Of a DNA stretch of 64,000 nucleotides, positions 56,283-64,000 are shown piece after piece (position 1 is the stretch's first letter; each line of letters opens with the position of its first letter). Below the pieces are notes generated by a model. That model was not told where the DNA came from, did not search any database, and was given only the letters and a program-made list of their open reading frames with translations. Source of the stretch: JAEUHQ01 sp964538915 (GTDB taxonomy: Bacteria; Planctomycetota; UBA1135; UBA2386). Where the stretch lies: assembly GCA_964538915.1 (NCBI GenBank), contig CAZIFB010000002.1, positions 248,001 to 312,000 on the forward strand. Direction: 5' to 3'. The position numbers and the translations under genes are program-made.

Positions 56283-59200
56283 CACGCGAACTCCATCGAG
56301 GGCGAGGGGGTGGAAGTACTGCGCTCGGTTGCCGGCGCGTCCTCTTCGGCGTGGCTGTGGTTCGCCGCGATCAGCAGGTAGAAGACCGGAACGACGAACA
56401 GCGTGAACACCGTGCCGATCGCCATGCCGGCGACGAGCACGATGCCGATGCTGTTGCGTGCGGCCGCGCCTGGGCCCGCGACGAACACCAGCGGCAGGTG
56501 GCCGAAGATGGTCGCCGCGGTCGTCATCAGCACCGGGCGGAGACGTGTCGCCGCGGCTTCGCGGATCGCCGCCAACTTGGCGGTGCCGCGCTCCTGGAGG
56601 ACGTTCGCGAACTCGACGATGAGGATGCCGTTCTTCGCGATGAGCCCGACCAGCGTGATCAGGCCGACCTGTGAGTAGACGTTGATCGTCGTCGTCGTCT
56701 TGGAACCGACCCAGTCCCACTCCAGGTAGGGGAACAGCAGTGCACCGCTGATCGCGAGGGGCACCGAGCCGAGGAGCACGATGAGCGGGTCGCGGAAGCT
56801 GCGGAACTGGGCTGCCAGCACCAGGTAGACGAGCGCGATCGCGAACCCGAGCGTCAGCACGAGCGTCGAGCCTTCGTGGCGGATCTGTCGCGACTCGCCG
56901 GCGTAGTCGATCGTGACGCCGGGCTTCACGACGGCGGTCGCGGCCTCCTCGAGCGCGCGCAGCCCTTCTTCCTTGGTGACGCCCGGGAGGACGCCACCGA
57001 ACACGCGGACCGAGTTGCGCTGCTGGAAGCGATTCAGTGTTCGCGGTGACGCGCTCGCTTCGATGTCGACGAACGACGACACCGGCACGAGGTCGCCCCC
57101 GGGCGTCTTGATCTTGAGGTCGAGCAGGGGGCCCACCGACGAGCGGCCGGCGCGGTCGATCTGCGGGATGACCTTGTAGCTGCGGTCGTAGAAGTTGAAG
57201 CGGTTCACGTAGCCGCCGCCGAGCAGCGCGCCGAGTTCGCGGCCGACCCCGGCGAGGTCCATGCCGAGGTCCGCGACCCGTTCGCGGTCGACACGCACAC
57301 GGGCCTGCGGCCGGTCGATCTTGAGGTCGGTGTCGACGTAGGTGAACTTCCCGCTCGCCCAGCCGGCGCCGAAGATCGCCATCGACTGCTCGAGCAGTTC
57401 CTCGACCGGACCGGAACTCTGCAGCACCAGTTCGACGTCGTGCATGCCAGACGTCGGCAGCGGCGGGTCGAGACGCGGGAACACGCGCACACCCGGCACC
57501 TGCGACAGCTGGTAGAAGAGCGGGCCGTAGACCTCGCGCGTCGAGCGCTCACGCTCGGTCCAGTGCTTGTGGACCATGCCGCCGAAGCCGCCCCAGTCGG
57601 CGACCAGCGACCACATGAACTTCGTCTCGGGCTGCGCACGCACGACCTTCGCGACCTCGCGCGACGCGGCGTCGACGGCTTCGAGCGTGGCGTCCGGCGC
57701 GACGTCGAAGAACAACGAGATGTGGCTCTGGTCCTCGACGGGCGCGAGTTCGCGGCGGGATTCGGTGTAGAGCGGCACGGCAGCGAGGCCGATCAGCACC
57801 GCGAGGACGACGATCGCCCATCGGAGCGAGAGCGCCACATCGAGCGTCCACACGTAGGCGCGGCGCACGACGGCGAAGCCCTTGTCGACCTGGCGCGTGA
57901 GCCACGCTTCCTTGCCGTGGTCGCGCACCGCGAAGCGGCTCATCATCGGCGACAGCGTCACTGCGACGATGCCGGAGACGAGGACCGCCGCTGCGAGCGT
58001 GATCGCGAACTCGAGGAACAGCGCGCCCGTCATGCCGCCCTGGAAGCCGATCGGCGCGTAGACCGCTGCGAGCGTGATCGTCATCGCGACGATCGGACCG
58101 AGCAGTTCGCGCGCGGCTTCCATCGCCGCCTGCAGGCGTGTCTTGCCCATGCGAACGTGACGCTCGACGTTCTCGACGACGACGATCGCGTCGTCGACGA
58201 CGAGGCCGACCGACAGCACGATCGCCAGGATGGTCAGCAGGTTGAGCGAGAAGCCGCACGCCGCCATCACGACAACCGCGCCGATCAGGGACACCGGCAT
58301 CGCTACCAGCGGCACCAGCGAGGTTCGGATCGAGCCGAGGAACAGGAAGACGACGAGTGCGACGATCCCGATCGTCTCCATCAGCGTGAAGGAGATCTCC
58401 TTCAGGGCGTCCCGCATGAACATCGTGCCGTCGTAGGCGAGGTTCATCTCGATGTCGGGCGCCAGCGACGGACGGATCGCGTCCATCTCCGCGACGAGCC
58501 GGTTGCCGACGGCGATCTCGTTCGCGCCGACGAGCGGCCACACGCCGAGGTAGACGCTGGGGCGGTCGTTGTACTTCGCGGTGAAGTCCGCCTCCTCCGA
58601 GCCGAGTTCGACGCGTGCGACGTCGCCGATGCGCACCACGGCGCCGCCGCGATCGATGACGATCAGCTTCTCGAACTCCTCGACCGAACGGAGGTCCGTG
58701 TCCGCCAGCAGGTTGATCTGAACGAGGTTGCCCTTCGTCTGGCCGACGGCGGCCAGGTAGTTGTTGCGCTGGATCGCGGCGTAGATGTCGCCGGGCGCCA
58801 GGTTGACGGCGGCGAGCTTGTCGGGGTCGAGCCAGATGCGCATCGCGAGCGGGCGACCGCCTTCCTGGTTCGTGACACGCTGCACGCCATCGATCGTCGC
58901 GAACTGCGGCTGCACGTTGCGCGACAGGTAGTCCGTCAGCTCCGCGAGTGTGCGCTGCTCCGACGTGAAGCTGAGATAGAAGCTCGCGTACGGGCGATCG
59001 GCGCGCTGCACGTCGATCATCGGCGGCTCTGCCTCGGAGGGCAGTTCGCTGCGGATCTGCTGCAGGCGGGCCGTGACTTCCGCGAGGGCCTTCGTGGTGT
59101 CGTAGTCGAGCTCGAGGCGAACGGTGACCTTGCTGACGCCGGCGCGGCTCTCGGACTCGATGTGGTCGACGCCACCGATCGACGAGACCGCTCGTTCGAT

Positions 59201-59401
59201 CGGCGTGGTGAGGAAGCCTCGCACGTTCTCGGCGGACGCGCCGACGTAGACCGTCGTGACGATGACCGAGGCCGAGTCGAGTTTCGGATACTGCTGCAAC
59301 GGCAGGCCGAAGACGGCGCGGATGCCGACCAGCACGATCAGGAGGTTGGCGACGAGCGCCAGGACGGGGTGGCGGACGAAGGTGTCGGTGAAGGAGCGCA
59401 T
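56282..59401 (-). CDS. RND-family inner-membrane efflux transporter
   Basis: The 1039-residue protein has the twelve-helix RND layout with large periplasmic loops (about residues 35-335 and 560-870). Family signatures include PLQQYPKLDSASVIVTTVYVGASAENV, GLVVDDAIVVVENVERH (helix 4 with Asp pair of the proton relay), and NGILIVEFANVLQERG in the second half. It belongs to the HAE1/MdtBC-like pumps. A GAGG Shine-Dalgarno at 59408-59411, six bases before the ATG at 59401, supports this start over a GTG at 59413. It exports drugs, bile-like compounds or metabolites with the adjacent MFP and OMP; the substrate cannot be read from sequence. Confidence 0.96.
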   Translation of the reverse strand: MRSFTDTFVRHPVLALVANLLIVLVGIRAVFGLPLQQYPKLDSASVIVTTVYVGASAENVRGFLTTPIERAVSSIGGVDHIESESRAGVSKVTVRLELDYDTTKALAEVTARLQQIRSELPSEAEPPMIDVQRADRPYASFYLSFTSEQRTLAELTDYLSRNVQPQFATIDGVQRVTNQEGGRPLAMRIWLDPDKLAAVNLAPGDIYAAIQRNNYLAAVGQTKGNLVQINLLADTDLRSVEEFEKLIVIDRGGAVVRIGDVARVELGSEEADFTAKYNDRPSVYLGVWPLVGANEIAVGNRLVAEMDAIRPSLAPDIEMNLAYDGTMFMRDALKEISFTLMETIGIVALVVFLFLGSIRTSLVPLVAMPVSLIGAVVVMAACGFSLNLLTILAIVLSVGLVVDDAIVVVENVERHVRMGKTRLQAAMEAARELLGPIVAMTITLAAVYAPIGFQGGMTGALFLEFAITLAAAVLVSGIVAVTLSPMMSRFAVRDHGKEAWLTRQVDKGFAVVRRAYVWTLDVALSLRWAIVVLAVLIGLAAVPLYTESRRELAPVEDQSHISLFFDVAPDATLEAVDAASREVAKVVRAQPETKFMWSLVADWGGFGGMVHKHWTERERSTREVYGPLFYQLSQVPGVRVFPRLDPPLPTSGMHDVELVLQSSGPVEELLEQSMAIFGAGWASGKFTYVDTDLKIDRPQARVRVDRERVADLGMDLAGVGRELGALLGGGYVNRFNFYDRSYKVIPQIDRAGRSSVGPLLDLKIKTPGGDLVPVSSFVDIEASASPRTLNRFQQRNSVRVFGGVLPGVTKEEGLRALEEAATAVVKPGVTIDYAGESRQIRHEGSTLVLTLGFAIALVYLVLAAQFRSFRDPLIVLLGSVPLAISGALLFPYLEWDWVGSKTTTTINVYSQVGLITLVGLIAKNGILIVEFANVLQERGTAKLAAIREAAATRLRPVLMTTAATIFGHLPLVFVAGPGAAARNSIGIVLVAGMAIGTVFTLFVVPVFYLLIAANHSHAEEDAPATERSTSTPSPSMEFA

Positions 59402-59409
59402 CGGGGGCC

Positions 59410-60522
59410 TCACTGCTTCGTGACGAGGGCCTTGTCGTCGACGAGCACGTCTTCGCGCAGCTTGAAGGAGCCGAGCGCCGCGACGCGTTCGCCGGCCTTC
59501 ACCCCTTCGACGACGACGATCTCGTCACCGAGCGAGGCGCCGGCGCGCACGCGGCGCGTCTTCGCCCGCGTCTTGCCGTCCTCGGCTTTCACGATCGCGA
59601 ACACGTAGTCGCCTCCCGGGCCGCGCCGCAGCGCGCTGACCGGCACCACGACGACTTCGTGCGGGGCTTCGACGGGCACGCGAACCCGCACCGACGCGCC
59701 GGGCGTCGGCAGCGGCTGGAGGCCGGACAGCAGTGCTCGTACGGTCGTGTTGCGCGTCGTGGCCTCGACGCGCGCGTCCATCGCCACGATCTTCGCCGCG
59801 GCGGTGCGCTCGTCGGCGGTGACTTCGACCTGCTGTCCGAGTTGGAGCCGAGTCGCCGTCTCCTGGGTCACCGAGAAGTCGACGTGCACGGCGTCGTCGA
59901 CGCCTTGCAGCGTGGTGATCGTCGTTCCGGGCACGAGGTACTGGCCGGGGTGCAGATCGACCATGCCGACGCGCGAGCGGAACGGGGCGCGAACGACCTT
60001 CTGCTCGATGACCGCCTTCGTGCGGGCGACGTTCGCCATCGTGCGGTCGTGTTCGGCGCGGGCGCGATCGACGTCCGCCGCCGAGGCTCCCTGGTCCTTC
60101 AGCGCCTGCTCCATGCGCGCGAGCATCGAGGCGGCGAGGCGGGCGTCGGCCTCGTAGGCAGCGAGTTCCGCCTGTTCGACCGCAACGTCGAGTTCGACGA
60201 GGATCGCTCCGGCATCGACCACGGTGCCGGTCTCGAGCTGCACCTTGCGAACGGTGCCGGCAAGTTCGTTCTTCAGGTCGATGGACTGCAGGGCGCGCAC
60301 GGTGCCGATCGCGGTGGTCGACCGCGCGAACATGCGCGTGCGGGCGTCTGCGCCCTCGATGGCTTCGGCCATTTCGCCGTGGCCCTGGGCCGCCTGGCTG
60401 GCGGCCCGCTTGTTCTGCTTGGCGAGCCAGATGCCGCCAGCGATCGCGGCAGCGACGACGAGCAGCAGGGCGGTTCCGACGATGCGGAACCGGAGGGAGC
60501 GTTGGGCGGCGGGAGGAGTCAT
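59410..60522 (-). CDS. RND efflux periplasmic adaptor (membrane fusion protein)
   Basis: The 370-residue protein has an N-terminal membrane helix (about 15-34), biotinyl-lipoyl-like halves (GTVRKVQLETGTVVDAGAILVELD and KVVRAPFRSRVGMVDLHPGQYL) around a helical hairpin, and a beta-barrel domain, the standard HlyD/AcrA/MexA layout. It links the RND pump to the outer-membrane channel. It is the first gene after tetR and probably the first of the three structural genes. Its stop overlaps the Shine-Dalgarno of the RND gene. Confidence 0.95.
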   Translation of the reverse strand: MTPPAAQRSLRFRIVGTALLLVVAAAIAGGIWLAKQNKRAASQAAQGHGEMAEAIEGADARTRMFARSTTAIGTVRALQSIDLKNELAGTVRKVQLETGTVVDAGAILVELDVAVEQAELAAYEADARLAASMLARMEQALKDQGASAADVDRARAEHDRTMANVARTKAVIEQKVVRAPFRSRVGMVDLHPGQYLVPGTTITTLQGVDDAVHVDFSVTQETATRLQLGQQVEVTADERTAAAKIVAMDARVEATTRNTTVRALLSGLQPLPTPGASVRVRVPVEAPHEVVVVPVSALRRGPGGDYVFAIVKAEDGKTRAKTRRVRAGASLGDEIVVVEGVKAGERVAALGSFKLREDVLVDDKALVTKQ

Positions 60523-60534
60523 GGGGGACGGAAT

Positions 60535-60549
60535 TAGACCGGTCGACTA
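60535..60549. promoter_or_regulatory. Candidate TetR operator in front of the efflux structural genes
   Basis: TAGACCGGTCGACTA lies 12 bp before the adaptor gene ATG, in the 74-bp gap after tetR. Its first ten bases are identical to the site in front of tetR itself. Ends TAG and CTA are inverted around a CGACCGGTC core, so a repressor dimer can bind. A second control point inside the operon is implied. Confidence 0.6.
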
Positions 60550-60596
60550 CAGTCGGGCCGGAGTCAGGGATGGGGTAATGGGCGGACGGGGTGGAC

Positions 60597-61205
60597 TCAG
60601 CGGCGAGGCTCGCCGAGCAAGGTGTCGAAGACGAACGCCTGGAAGTCGTCCAGGGCGGCGATGCTGCGGTCGATCTGCATGCGGATCGCAGCACCTTCCC
60701 ACAGCATCACGAGCACATTCGCCAAGCGGTCGGCGTCGTGCTTTCGGTCGATCTCACCGGCGTTCTGGCCTTCGCGAATGACCTGAGCCAGCAGAGCGCT
60801 CCACTGCTGGTAGCAGCACCGAACCGCGGCGTGCACCGGCTCGCTCAGGCTGGCGGTCTCGAGAGCCAACTTCGGGATCAGGCACTCGACCGTCGGGCCG
60901 TTCGCGGCGCACTCGGCTCGTGCTTCCGCGAACATCTTGCGCAGGCGCTGCACCGGGGTCATGCGGCGGTCGCTCAGCAGCGGCTTCACTTCGGCGAGGT
61001 GTTCGTCCCGAGCGCGCTCGATCAGGGCCACCCCGAACTCCTCCTTGGAGGCGAAGTAGTGGTAGAACGAGCCCTTCGGAACCCCTGCTGATTGAAGGAC
61101 TTCAGCGATACCGCACCCATTGAATCCCTTCTTTCCGAACAGCTCGGCGCCCGCCGTGAGGAGGCGATCGCGGGTGTCGAGGTCGCGGGGTGGGTCGAGG
61201 GTCAT
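60597..61205 (-). CDS. TetR/AcrR-family repressor of the efflux operon
   Basis: The 202-residue protein has the TetR helix-turn-helix (RDRLLTAGAELFGKKGFNGCGIAEVLQSAGVPKGSFYHYFASKEEFGVAL, about residues 10-58) with the KGSFYHYFxSKEEF recognition-helix pattern, and a helical C-terminal domain with several Cys (CAANGPTVECLIPKLA, CCYQQW). These Cys could sense electrophiles, as in NemR-like TetR proteins (inference). It lies directly upstream of the MFP-RND-OMP genes on the same strand, and identical operator halves are present in front of both. ATG at 61205 was chosen as the family start; the longer frame is upstream leader. Confidence 0.94.
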   Translation of the reverse strand: MTLDPPRDLDTRDRLLTAGAELFGKKGFNGCGIAEVLQSAGVPKGSFYHYFASKEEFGVALIERARDEHLAEVKPLLSDRRMTPVQRLRKMFAEARAECAANGPTVECLIPKLALETASLSEPVHAAVRCCYQQWSALLAQVIREGQNAGEIDRKHDADRLANVLVMLWEGAAIRMQIDRSIAALDDFQAFVFDTLLGEPRR

Positions 61206-61220
61206 GGGTGGCGGCCGGAA

Positions 61221-61236
61221 TAGACCGGTCAGTCTA
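61221..61236. promoter_or_regulatory. Candidate TetR autoregulatory operator
   Basis: TAGACCGGTCAGTCTA has inverted ends TAGAC and GTCTA. It lies 15 bp before the tetR ATG and overlaps the proposed -10 hexamer, so bound repressor would block RNA polymerase. The TAGACCGGTC half also appears before the adaptor gene. Confidence 0.65.
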
Positions 61237-61262
61237 ATACCGCCGCCGCGGTCACGTCGCAA
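61234..61262 (-). promoter_or_regulatory. Candidate sigma-70 promoter of tetR
   Basis: On the minus strand TTGCGA (61257-61262) and TATTAG (61234-61239) are separated by exactly 17 bp. The -10 hexamer overlaps the left part of the operator, which suits repression by steric block. Confidence 0.5.
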
Positions 61263-61305
61263 GTCCGTCCTGCCATGTTCTTCCGGCGACGCTGCGCCGC
61301 GGCGA

Positions 61306-62610
61306 TCAACCGACGGTGCGATCGAGCAGAAGCCGCACGCCGCTCGCCTGGAACCGGGTGTCCGCAGGCCAGAAGTTGCGGTACTGCGCGCGCGCCTGGC
61401 TGCGCGGAGTGGCGAACGAGCCGCCCCGGAGCACTCGCTGGTTGTCCATGAACTTGCCGTTGTACTCCATCAGGGCACCGGGGAACGGACGGTAGCCGGG
61501 ATACGGCTCGTAGTGGCTCTGCGTCCACTCCCAGGTGTCGCCGGCGAGTTGCCGCACGCCGTGCCGCGACGCGGCAGGCGCCGCATCGAGTACGCCGGAC
61601 ATCGGCTCGTCGTCGAGCAGGTTTCCCCCGCGCTGGTCGAAGCCCGACACGCGCGCCGCATGTTCCCATTCGCACTCGCGCGGCAGGCGGGCGTGCCTCC
61701 AAGCGGCGAACTGCTCGCCGTACCAGCGTGCGAATGCGTCGGCTTCGTAGAACGACACGTGGCAAACCGGTGCATCCGGTTCGACGGGAACGAGCCCGCG
61801 CAGCGTGAATCGCCGCCATTCCCCACCGTCGTGTTGCCAATAGAGCGGCGCTTGCCACCCGTGCTGCTGCACCGCTGCCCAGCCGTTCGACAGCCACAGC
61901 AGGGGATGCCGGTAGCCACCGTCGTCCACGAACGCGAGCCATTCGGCGTTGGTCACGAGCCGGTCCCCGAGTGCGAAGTCGGGCACCAGGATCCGGTGCG
62001 CGGGCAGTTCGTTGTCCCAGCAGAATCCTTCGCCGTCGTGTCCCAGCGTCTGTGGGCCGCCGCGGTGATCGACCGCGCGCATCGGCGACGACTCGGCAGA
62101 TGGATGCCGCGCGGGCGGTGCATAGGCGCGGCGAAGAGGTTCGGGCGCCGACCAGCGGATGTGCAGGATCTCGGTCAAGAACAGCTCCTGATGCTGCTCT
62201 TCGTGTTCGAGTCCGATCACCACTGCGTCGTGCAGCGCGGCGAACTTGGCGCTGTCGGCAGAGCGGAGCAACGCGATCGTCGCGTCGTCGACCGCAGACC
62301 GGTACTCGCGCACGTCGGCAGTGGACGGTTGCGCGACGCGCCCGCGCATCGGTCGGGGCAGGCGTGGCCCGAGTCCCTCGTAGTAGCTGTTCAGCGCGTA
62401 GTCGAATCCGGGGAAGTCGTCGAACGCGGCGCCGTTCGGCCGCAGCACGTTCGCGGCGAAGAACCAGCTCGTGTGGCCGAGGTTCCACCACGGCGGGCTC
62501 ACGTCGGGCATCGACTGGACGCGGAAGTCCTCCGCGGCGAGGGGGGACATCAGGCGTTCGCTGCGGGCGCGCACCGCGAGGAATCGCGCCAGGAGGGCGT
62601 TTCGCTCCAT
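61306..62610 (-). CDS. egtB: Ergothioneine-type sulfoxide synthase EgtB (FGE-sulfatase-like fold)
   Basis: The 434-residue protein has a DinB-like N-terminal domain with the iron ligands VIGLEHEEQHQELFL (H-x3-H-x-E, near residues 135-139) plus an earlier WWNLGHTSWFF His, and a C-terminal formylglycine-generating-enzyme-like domain with LPRECEWEHAARV, GDTWEWTQSHYEPYPGYRPFPG and NQRVLRGGSFATP. EgtB joins Cys or gamma-Glu-Cys to hercynine by oxidative C-S bond formation. No egtD (histidine methyltransferase) is seen in the window. Length and motifs are standard. Confidence 0.93.
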   Translation of the reverse strand: MERNALLARFLAVRARSERLMSPLAAEDFRVQSMPDVSPPWWNLGHTSWFFAANVLRPNGAAFDDFPGFDYALNSYYEGLGPRLPRPMRGRVAQPSTADVREYRSAVDDATIALLRSADSAKFAALHDAVVIGLEHEEQHQELFLTEILHIRWSAPEPLRRAYAPPARHPSAESSPMRAVDHRGGPQTLGHDGEGFCWDNELPAHRILVPDFALGDRLVTNAEWLAFVDDGGYRHPLLWLSNGWAAVQQHGWQAPLYWQHDGGEWRRFTLRGLVPVEPDAPVCHVSFYEADAFARWYGEQFAAWRHARLPRECEWEHAARVSGFDQRGGNLLDDEPMSGVLDAAPAASRHGVRQLAGDTWEWTQSHYEPYPGYRPFPGALMEYNGKFMDNQRVLRGGSFATPRSQARAQYRNFWPADTRFQASGVRLLLDRTVG

Positions 62611-62734
62611 CCGCGGATGCTACGGGAGCGGCGCGCGGTTCCACCATGGCGGCGGACACCGTTCCGCGCGTCCCGGTGTGGGACGGTGCGGGGCGGGTGC
62701 CTACAGGCCGTGCGATCCCGACCGATACCGGCGC

Positions 62735-63013
62735 GTGGATTTCGGGCCGATCCTGTTGGTCATGAGTGCGGGGCTGCTGCCAGTGGGGCTCGTGCGTGCG
62801 CTGCACGGGCGACGCAACATCGCGATGCTCGCGCTCGCGCTCGCGTTCGGCTGGTTCTTCCTGAGCGGTTGCTACTTCGCCGTCTTCCTGCAACTGGGGG
62901 GCGACGACGCGGCGTGGCTGCTCGGCGTCGGCGCACTTCTCGCGGCCGTCGCCGTCACGTGGACGCTGCGCCGCAGCCGGACCGCGATCTCGTCGGCGCG
63001 ACGCGCGGCGTGA
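62735..63013 (+). CDS. Small membrane protein of unknown function
   Basis: A GTG at 62735 gives a 92-residue protein with three predicted membrane helices: about 2-19 (DFGPILLVMSAGLLPVGL), 30-49 (ALALAFGWFFLSGCYFAVFL) and 57-75 (AAWLLGVGALLAAVAVTWTL), then a basic tail. If translation started at the internal ATG (62762) the first helix would be shortened. No family is recognised. It is divergent from egtB and ends exactly one base before the bcp stop codon on the other strand. Confidence 0.55.
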   Translation: MDFGPILLVMSAGLLPVGLVRALHGRRNIAMLALALAFGWFFLSGCYFAVFLQLGGDDAAWLLGVGALLAAVAVTWTLRRSRTAISSARRAA

Positions 63014-63553
63014 TCACTTCGCTGGTTTGCGAGCAGCCTTCTTCGCAGCCTTCTTCACGGCCTTCTTCTTCGCTGCGGCCGGTGCACCGCCGCGCAGTTC
63101 GACGAGTTTCGCGCGCACGTGGTCGGCGTGGCCGGCGGCCTTCACCTTCGCCCAGTGGTGCGCGACCGTGCCGTCCGGCGCGATCAGGACCGTCGACCGG
63201 ATGACGCCGATCGTCTCCTTGCCGTAGAGCACCTTCTTGCCGTAGGCGCCGTAGGCCTTCATCACCTTCTTGTCGGCGTCGGTGAGCAGCCGGATGCCGA
63301 GGGAGTGCTTGGCGATGAACTTCTGGTGCGCGTTTCCGCTGTCCGCGCTGCAGCCGAAGACCTCCGCGTCGAGACCGCGGAACTCGGAGTTCGCCGCGGT
63401 GAACTCGCAAGCCTCGACCGTGCAGCCGGGCGTGTCGTCACGTGGGTAGAAGTAGAGGATGACCCAGCGGCCGACCAGGTCGCGCAGCGACACGGTCTTG
63501 CCGTCCTGGTCGGGAAGTTGGAACGCCGGGGCAGGCTTGCCGATCGAGACCAT
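63014..63553 (-). CDS. bcp: Thiol peroxidase Bcp (peroxiredoxin Q) with histone-like C-terminal tail
   Basis: The 179-residue protein is a peroxiredoxin Q/Bcp, with YFYPRDDTPGCTVEACEF containing the peroxidatic and resolving Cys pair spaced C-x4-C (about residues 44 and 49), and FGCSADSGNAHQKFIAKHSL and a TVLIAPDGTVAHHW end. After about residue 155 an Ala/Lys-rich tail (AAAKKKAVKKAAKKAARKPAK) extends beyond the roughly 155-residue norm and resembles histone H1-type or polyphosphate/DNA-binding tails. It reduces hydroperoxides using thioredoxin. The tail may bring it to the nucleoid or to RNA (inference). Confidence 0.94.
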   Translation of the reverse strand: MVSIGKPAPAFQLPDQDGKTVSLRDLVGRWVILYFYPRDDTPGCTVEACEFTAANSEFRGLDAEVFGCSADSGNAHQKFIAKHSLGIRLLTDADKKVMKAYGAYGKKVLYGKETIGVIRSTVLIAPDGTVAHHWAKVKAAGHADHVRAKLVELRGGAPAAAKKKAVKKAAKKAARKPAK

Positions 63554-63702
63554 GCAGCGATGATCCGGCAGCCGAGGGCGGAAGCAAGGCCGCGCGTCGT
63601 CGCATGGACGTGACACACCGCGCATGAGGATTTGGGTGCGGTGGTCGCGGCGGCCTTCTACTCTGCGGCCGTGGTGACCGGCGACGAACGGACAACGCGG
63701 CG

Positions 63703-64000
63703 ATGATCCTCGTCACCGGCATGATGCGCTCCGGCACGTCGCTGGTCTGTCAGGTCCTCACGAAGCTCGGGCAGTCGTTCGGCGACCCGAGTGCGATGAT
63801 CCCGGCCGATCGGTGGAACGCCGGCGGCTACTTCGAAGTGCGCGAAGTGATGGACGTGAACAGCCGTATCGTCACGGGCATCTCGCGCACCGCGTCGCCG
63901 TTCCATGCCTGGGCCGCGAAGGTCGCCTACGTCGCGATGCCGTCCGTGCGGTCCTTGCCGCGCCGCGCCGGGCGGCACCGCGCGACCATCGAGGACCTCG
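63703..64000 (+). CDS. Sulfotransferase-family protein, 3' end outside window
   Basis: The first 99 codons are in the window, starting MILVTGMMRSGTSLVCQVLTKLGQSFGDPS. GMMRSGTSL is the 5'-phosphosulfate (PAPS) binding loop of sulfotransferases, and ADRWNAGGYFEVREVMDVN resembles the family's next segment. The full-length protein is probably 250-350 residues. It would transfer sulfate to a carbohydrate or other acceptor, or act as a sulfotransferase-like protein without transfer. No start signal other than the ATG is visible. Confidence 0.82.
   Translation, partial: MILVTGMMRSGTSLVCQVLTKLGQSFGDPSAMIPADRWNAGGYFEVREVMDVNSRIVTGISRTASPFHAWAAKVAYVAMPSVRSLPRRAGRHRATIEDL

Overview
The window is a very GC-rich bacterial chromosome segment with 48 supportable protein genes. 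I recognise no rRNA, tRNA, CRISPR array, insertion sequence or prophage. The gene content points to a Planctomycetota-like organism. It has two large membrane-anchored Ser/Thr kinases (one fused to a sulfatase-modifying-factor domain), many FHA domains, an ECF42-type sigma factor with a YCII partner, and several large Cys-rich secreted proteins with FG-GAP, WNG-propeller or IPT-like folds; one carries a C-terminal GTGCAGSGG-type motif often met in that phylum. The lineage call is inference. Genes are tightly packed: no gene-free stretch exceeds about 300 bp (the longest, 34365-34631, holds a candidate promoter and an inverted repeat), and many neighbours overlap by ATGA.

Layout. 1-1414: ECF sigma factor (cut by the window edge) and its YCII partner. 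1617-20427: the most unusual region. A Ser/Thr kinase is followed by a flavoprotein carrying two FHA-like domains and a [2Fe-2S] ferredoxin. A convergent operon then encodes, in transcription order, a double-FHA scaffold, a predicted diheme cytochrome b, a double cNMP-fold protein with four [4Fe-4S] clusters, and an FHA-transmembrane-15-heme cytochrome c. The divergent arm encodes a methyltransferase-like protein, a membrane-anchored CAP protein and a membrane FHA protein. Together they look like a phosphorylation-organised electron conduit from NAD(P)H through Fe-S and b hemes to extracytoplasmic c hemes. 20431-29827: an acetyltransferase and MeaB, a zinc peptidase, a hydrolase, two secreted proteins and methylmalonyl-CoA mutase.

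29896-43661: membrane and secreted proteins, including a metzincin protease, a hybrid histidine kinase, the kinase-SUMF1 fusion and an iodotyrosine-deiodinase-like nitroreductase. 43695-54836: MATE exporter, HEAT-repeat proteins, fluoride channel CrcB, PurK/PurE, HtpX, a ribosome-associated protein, NhaR, TerC and a DUF2256-DUF3253 fusion. 54840-61205: a complete TetR-controlled RND tripartite efflux operon with matching operator sequences in front of the regulator and in front of the pump genes. 61306-64000: EgtB, a small membrane protein, a Bcp peroxiredoxin with a histone-like tail, and the start of a sulfotransferase-family gene cut by the window end.
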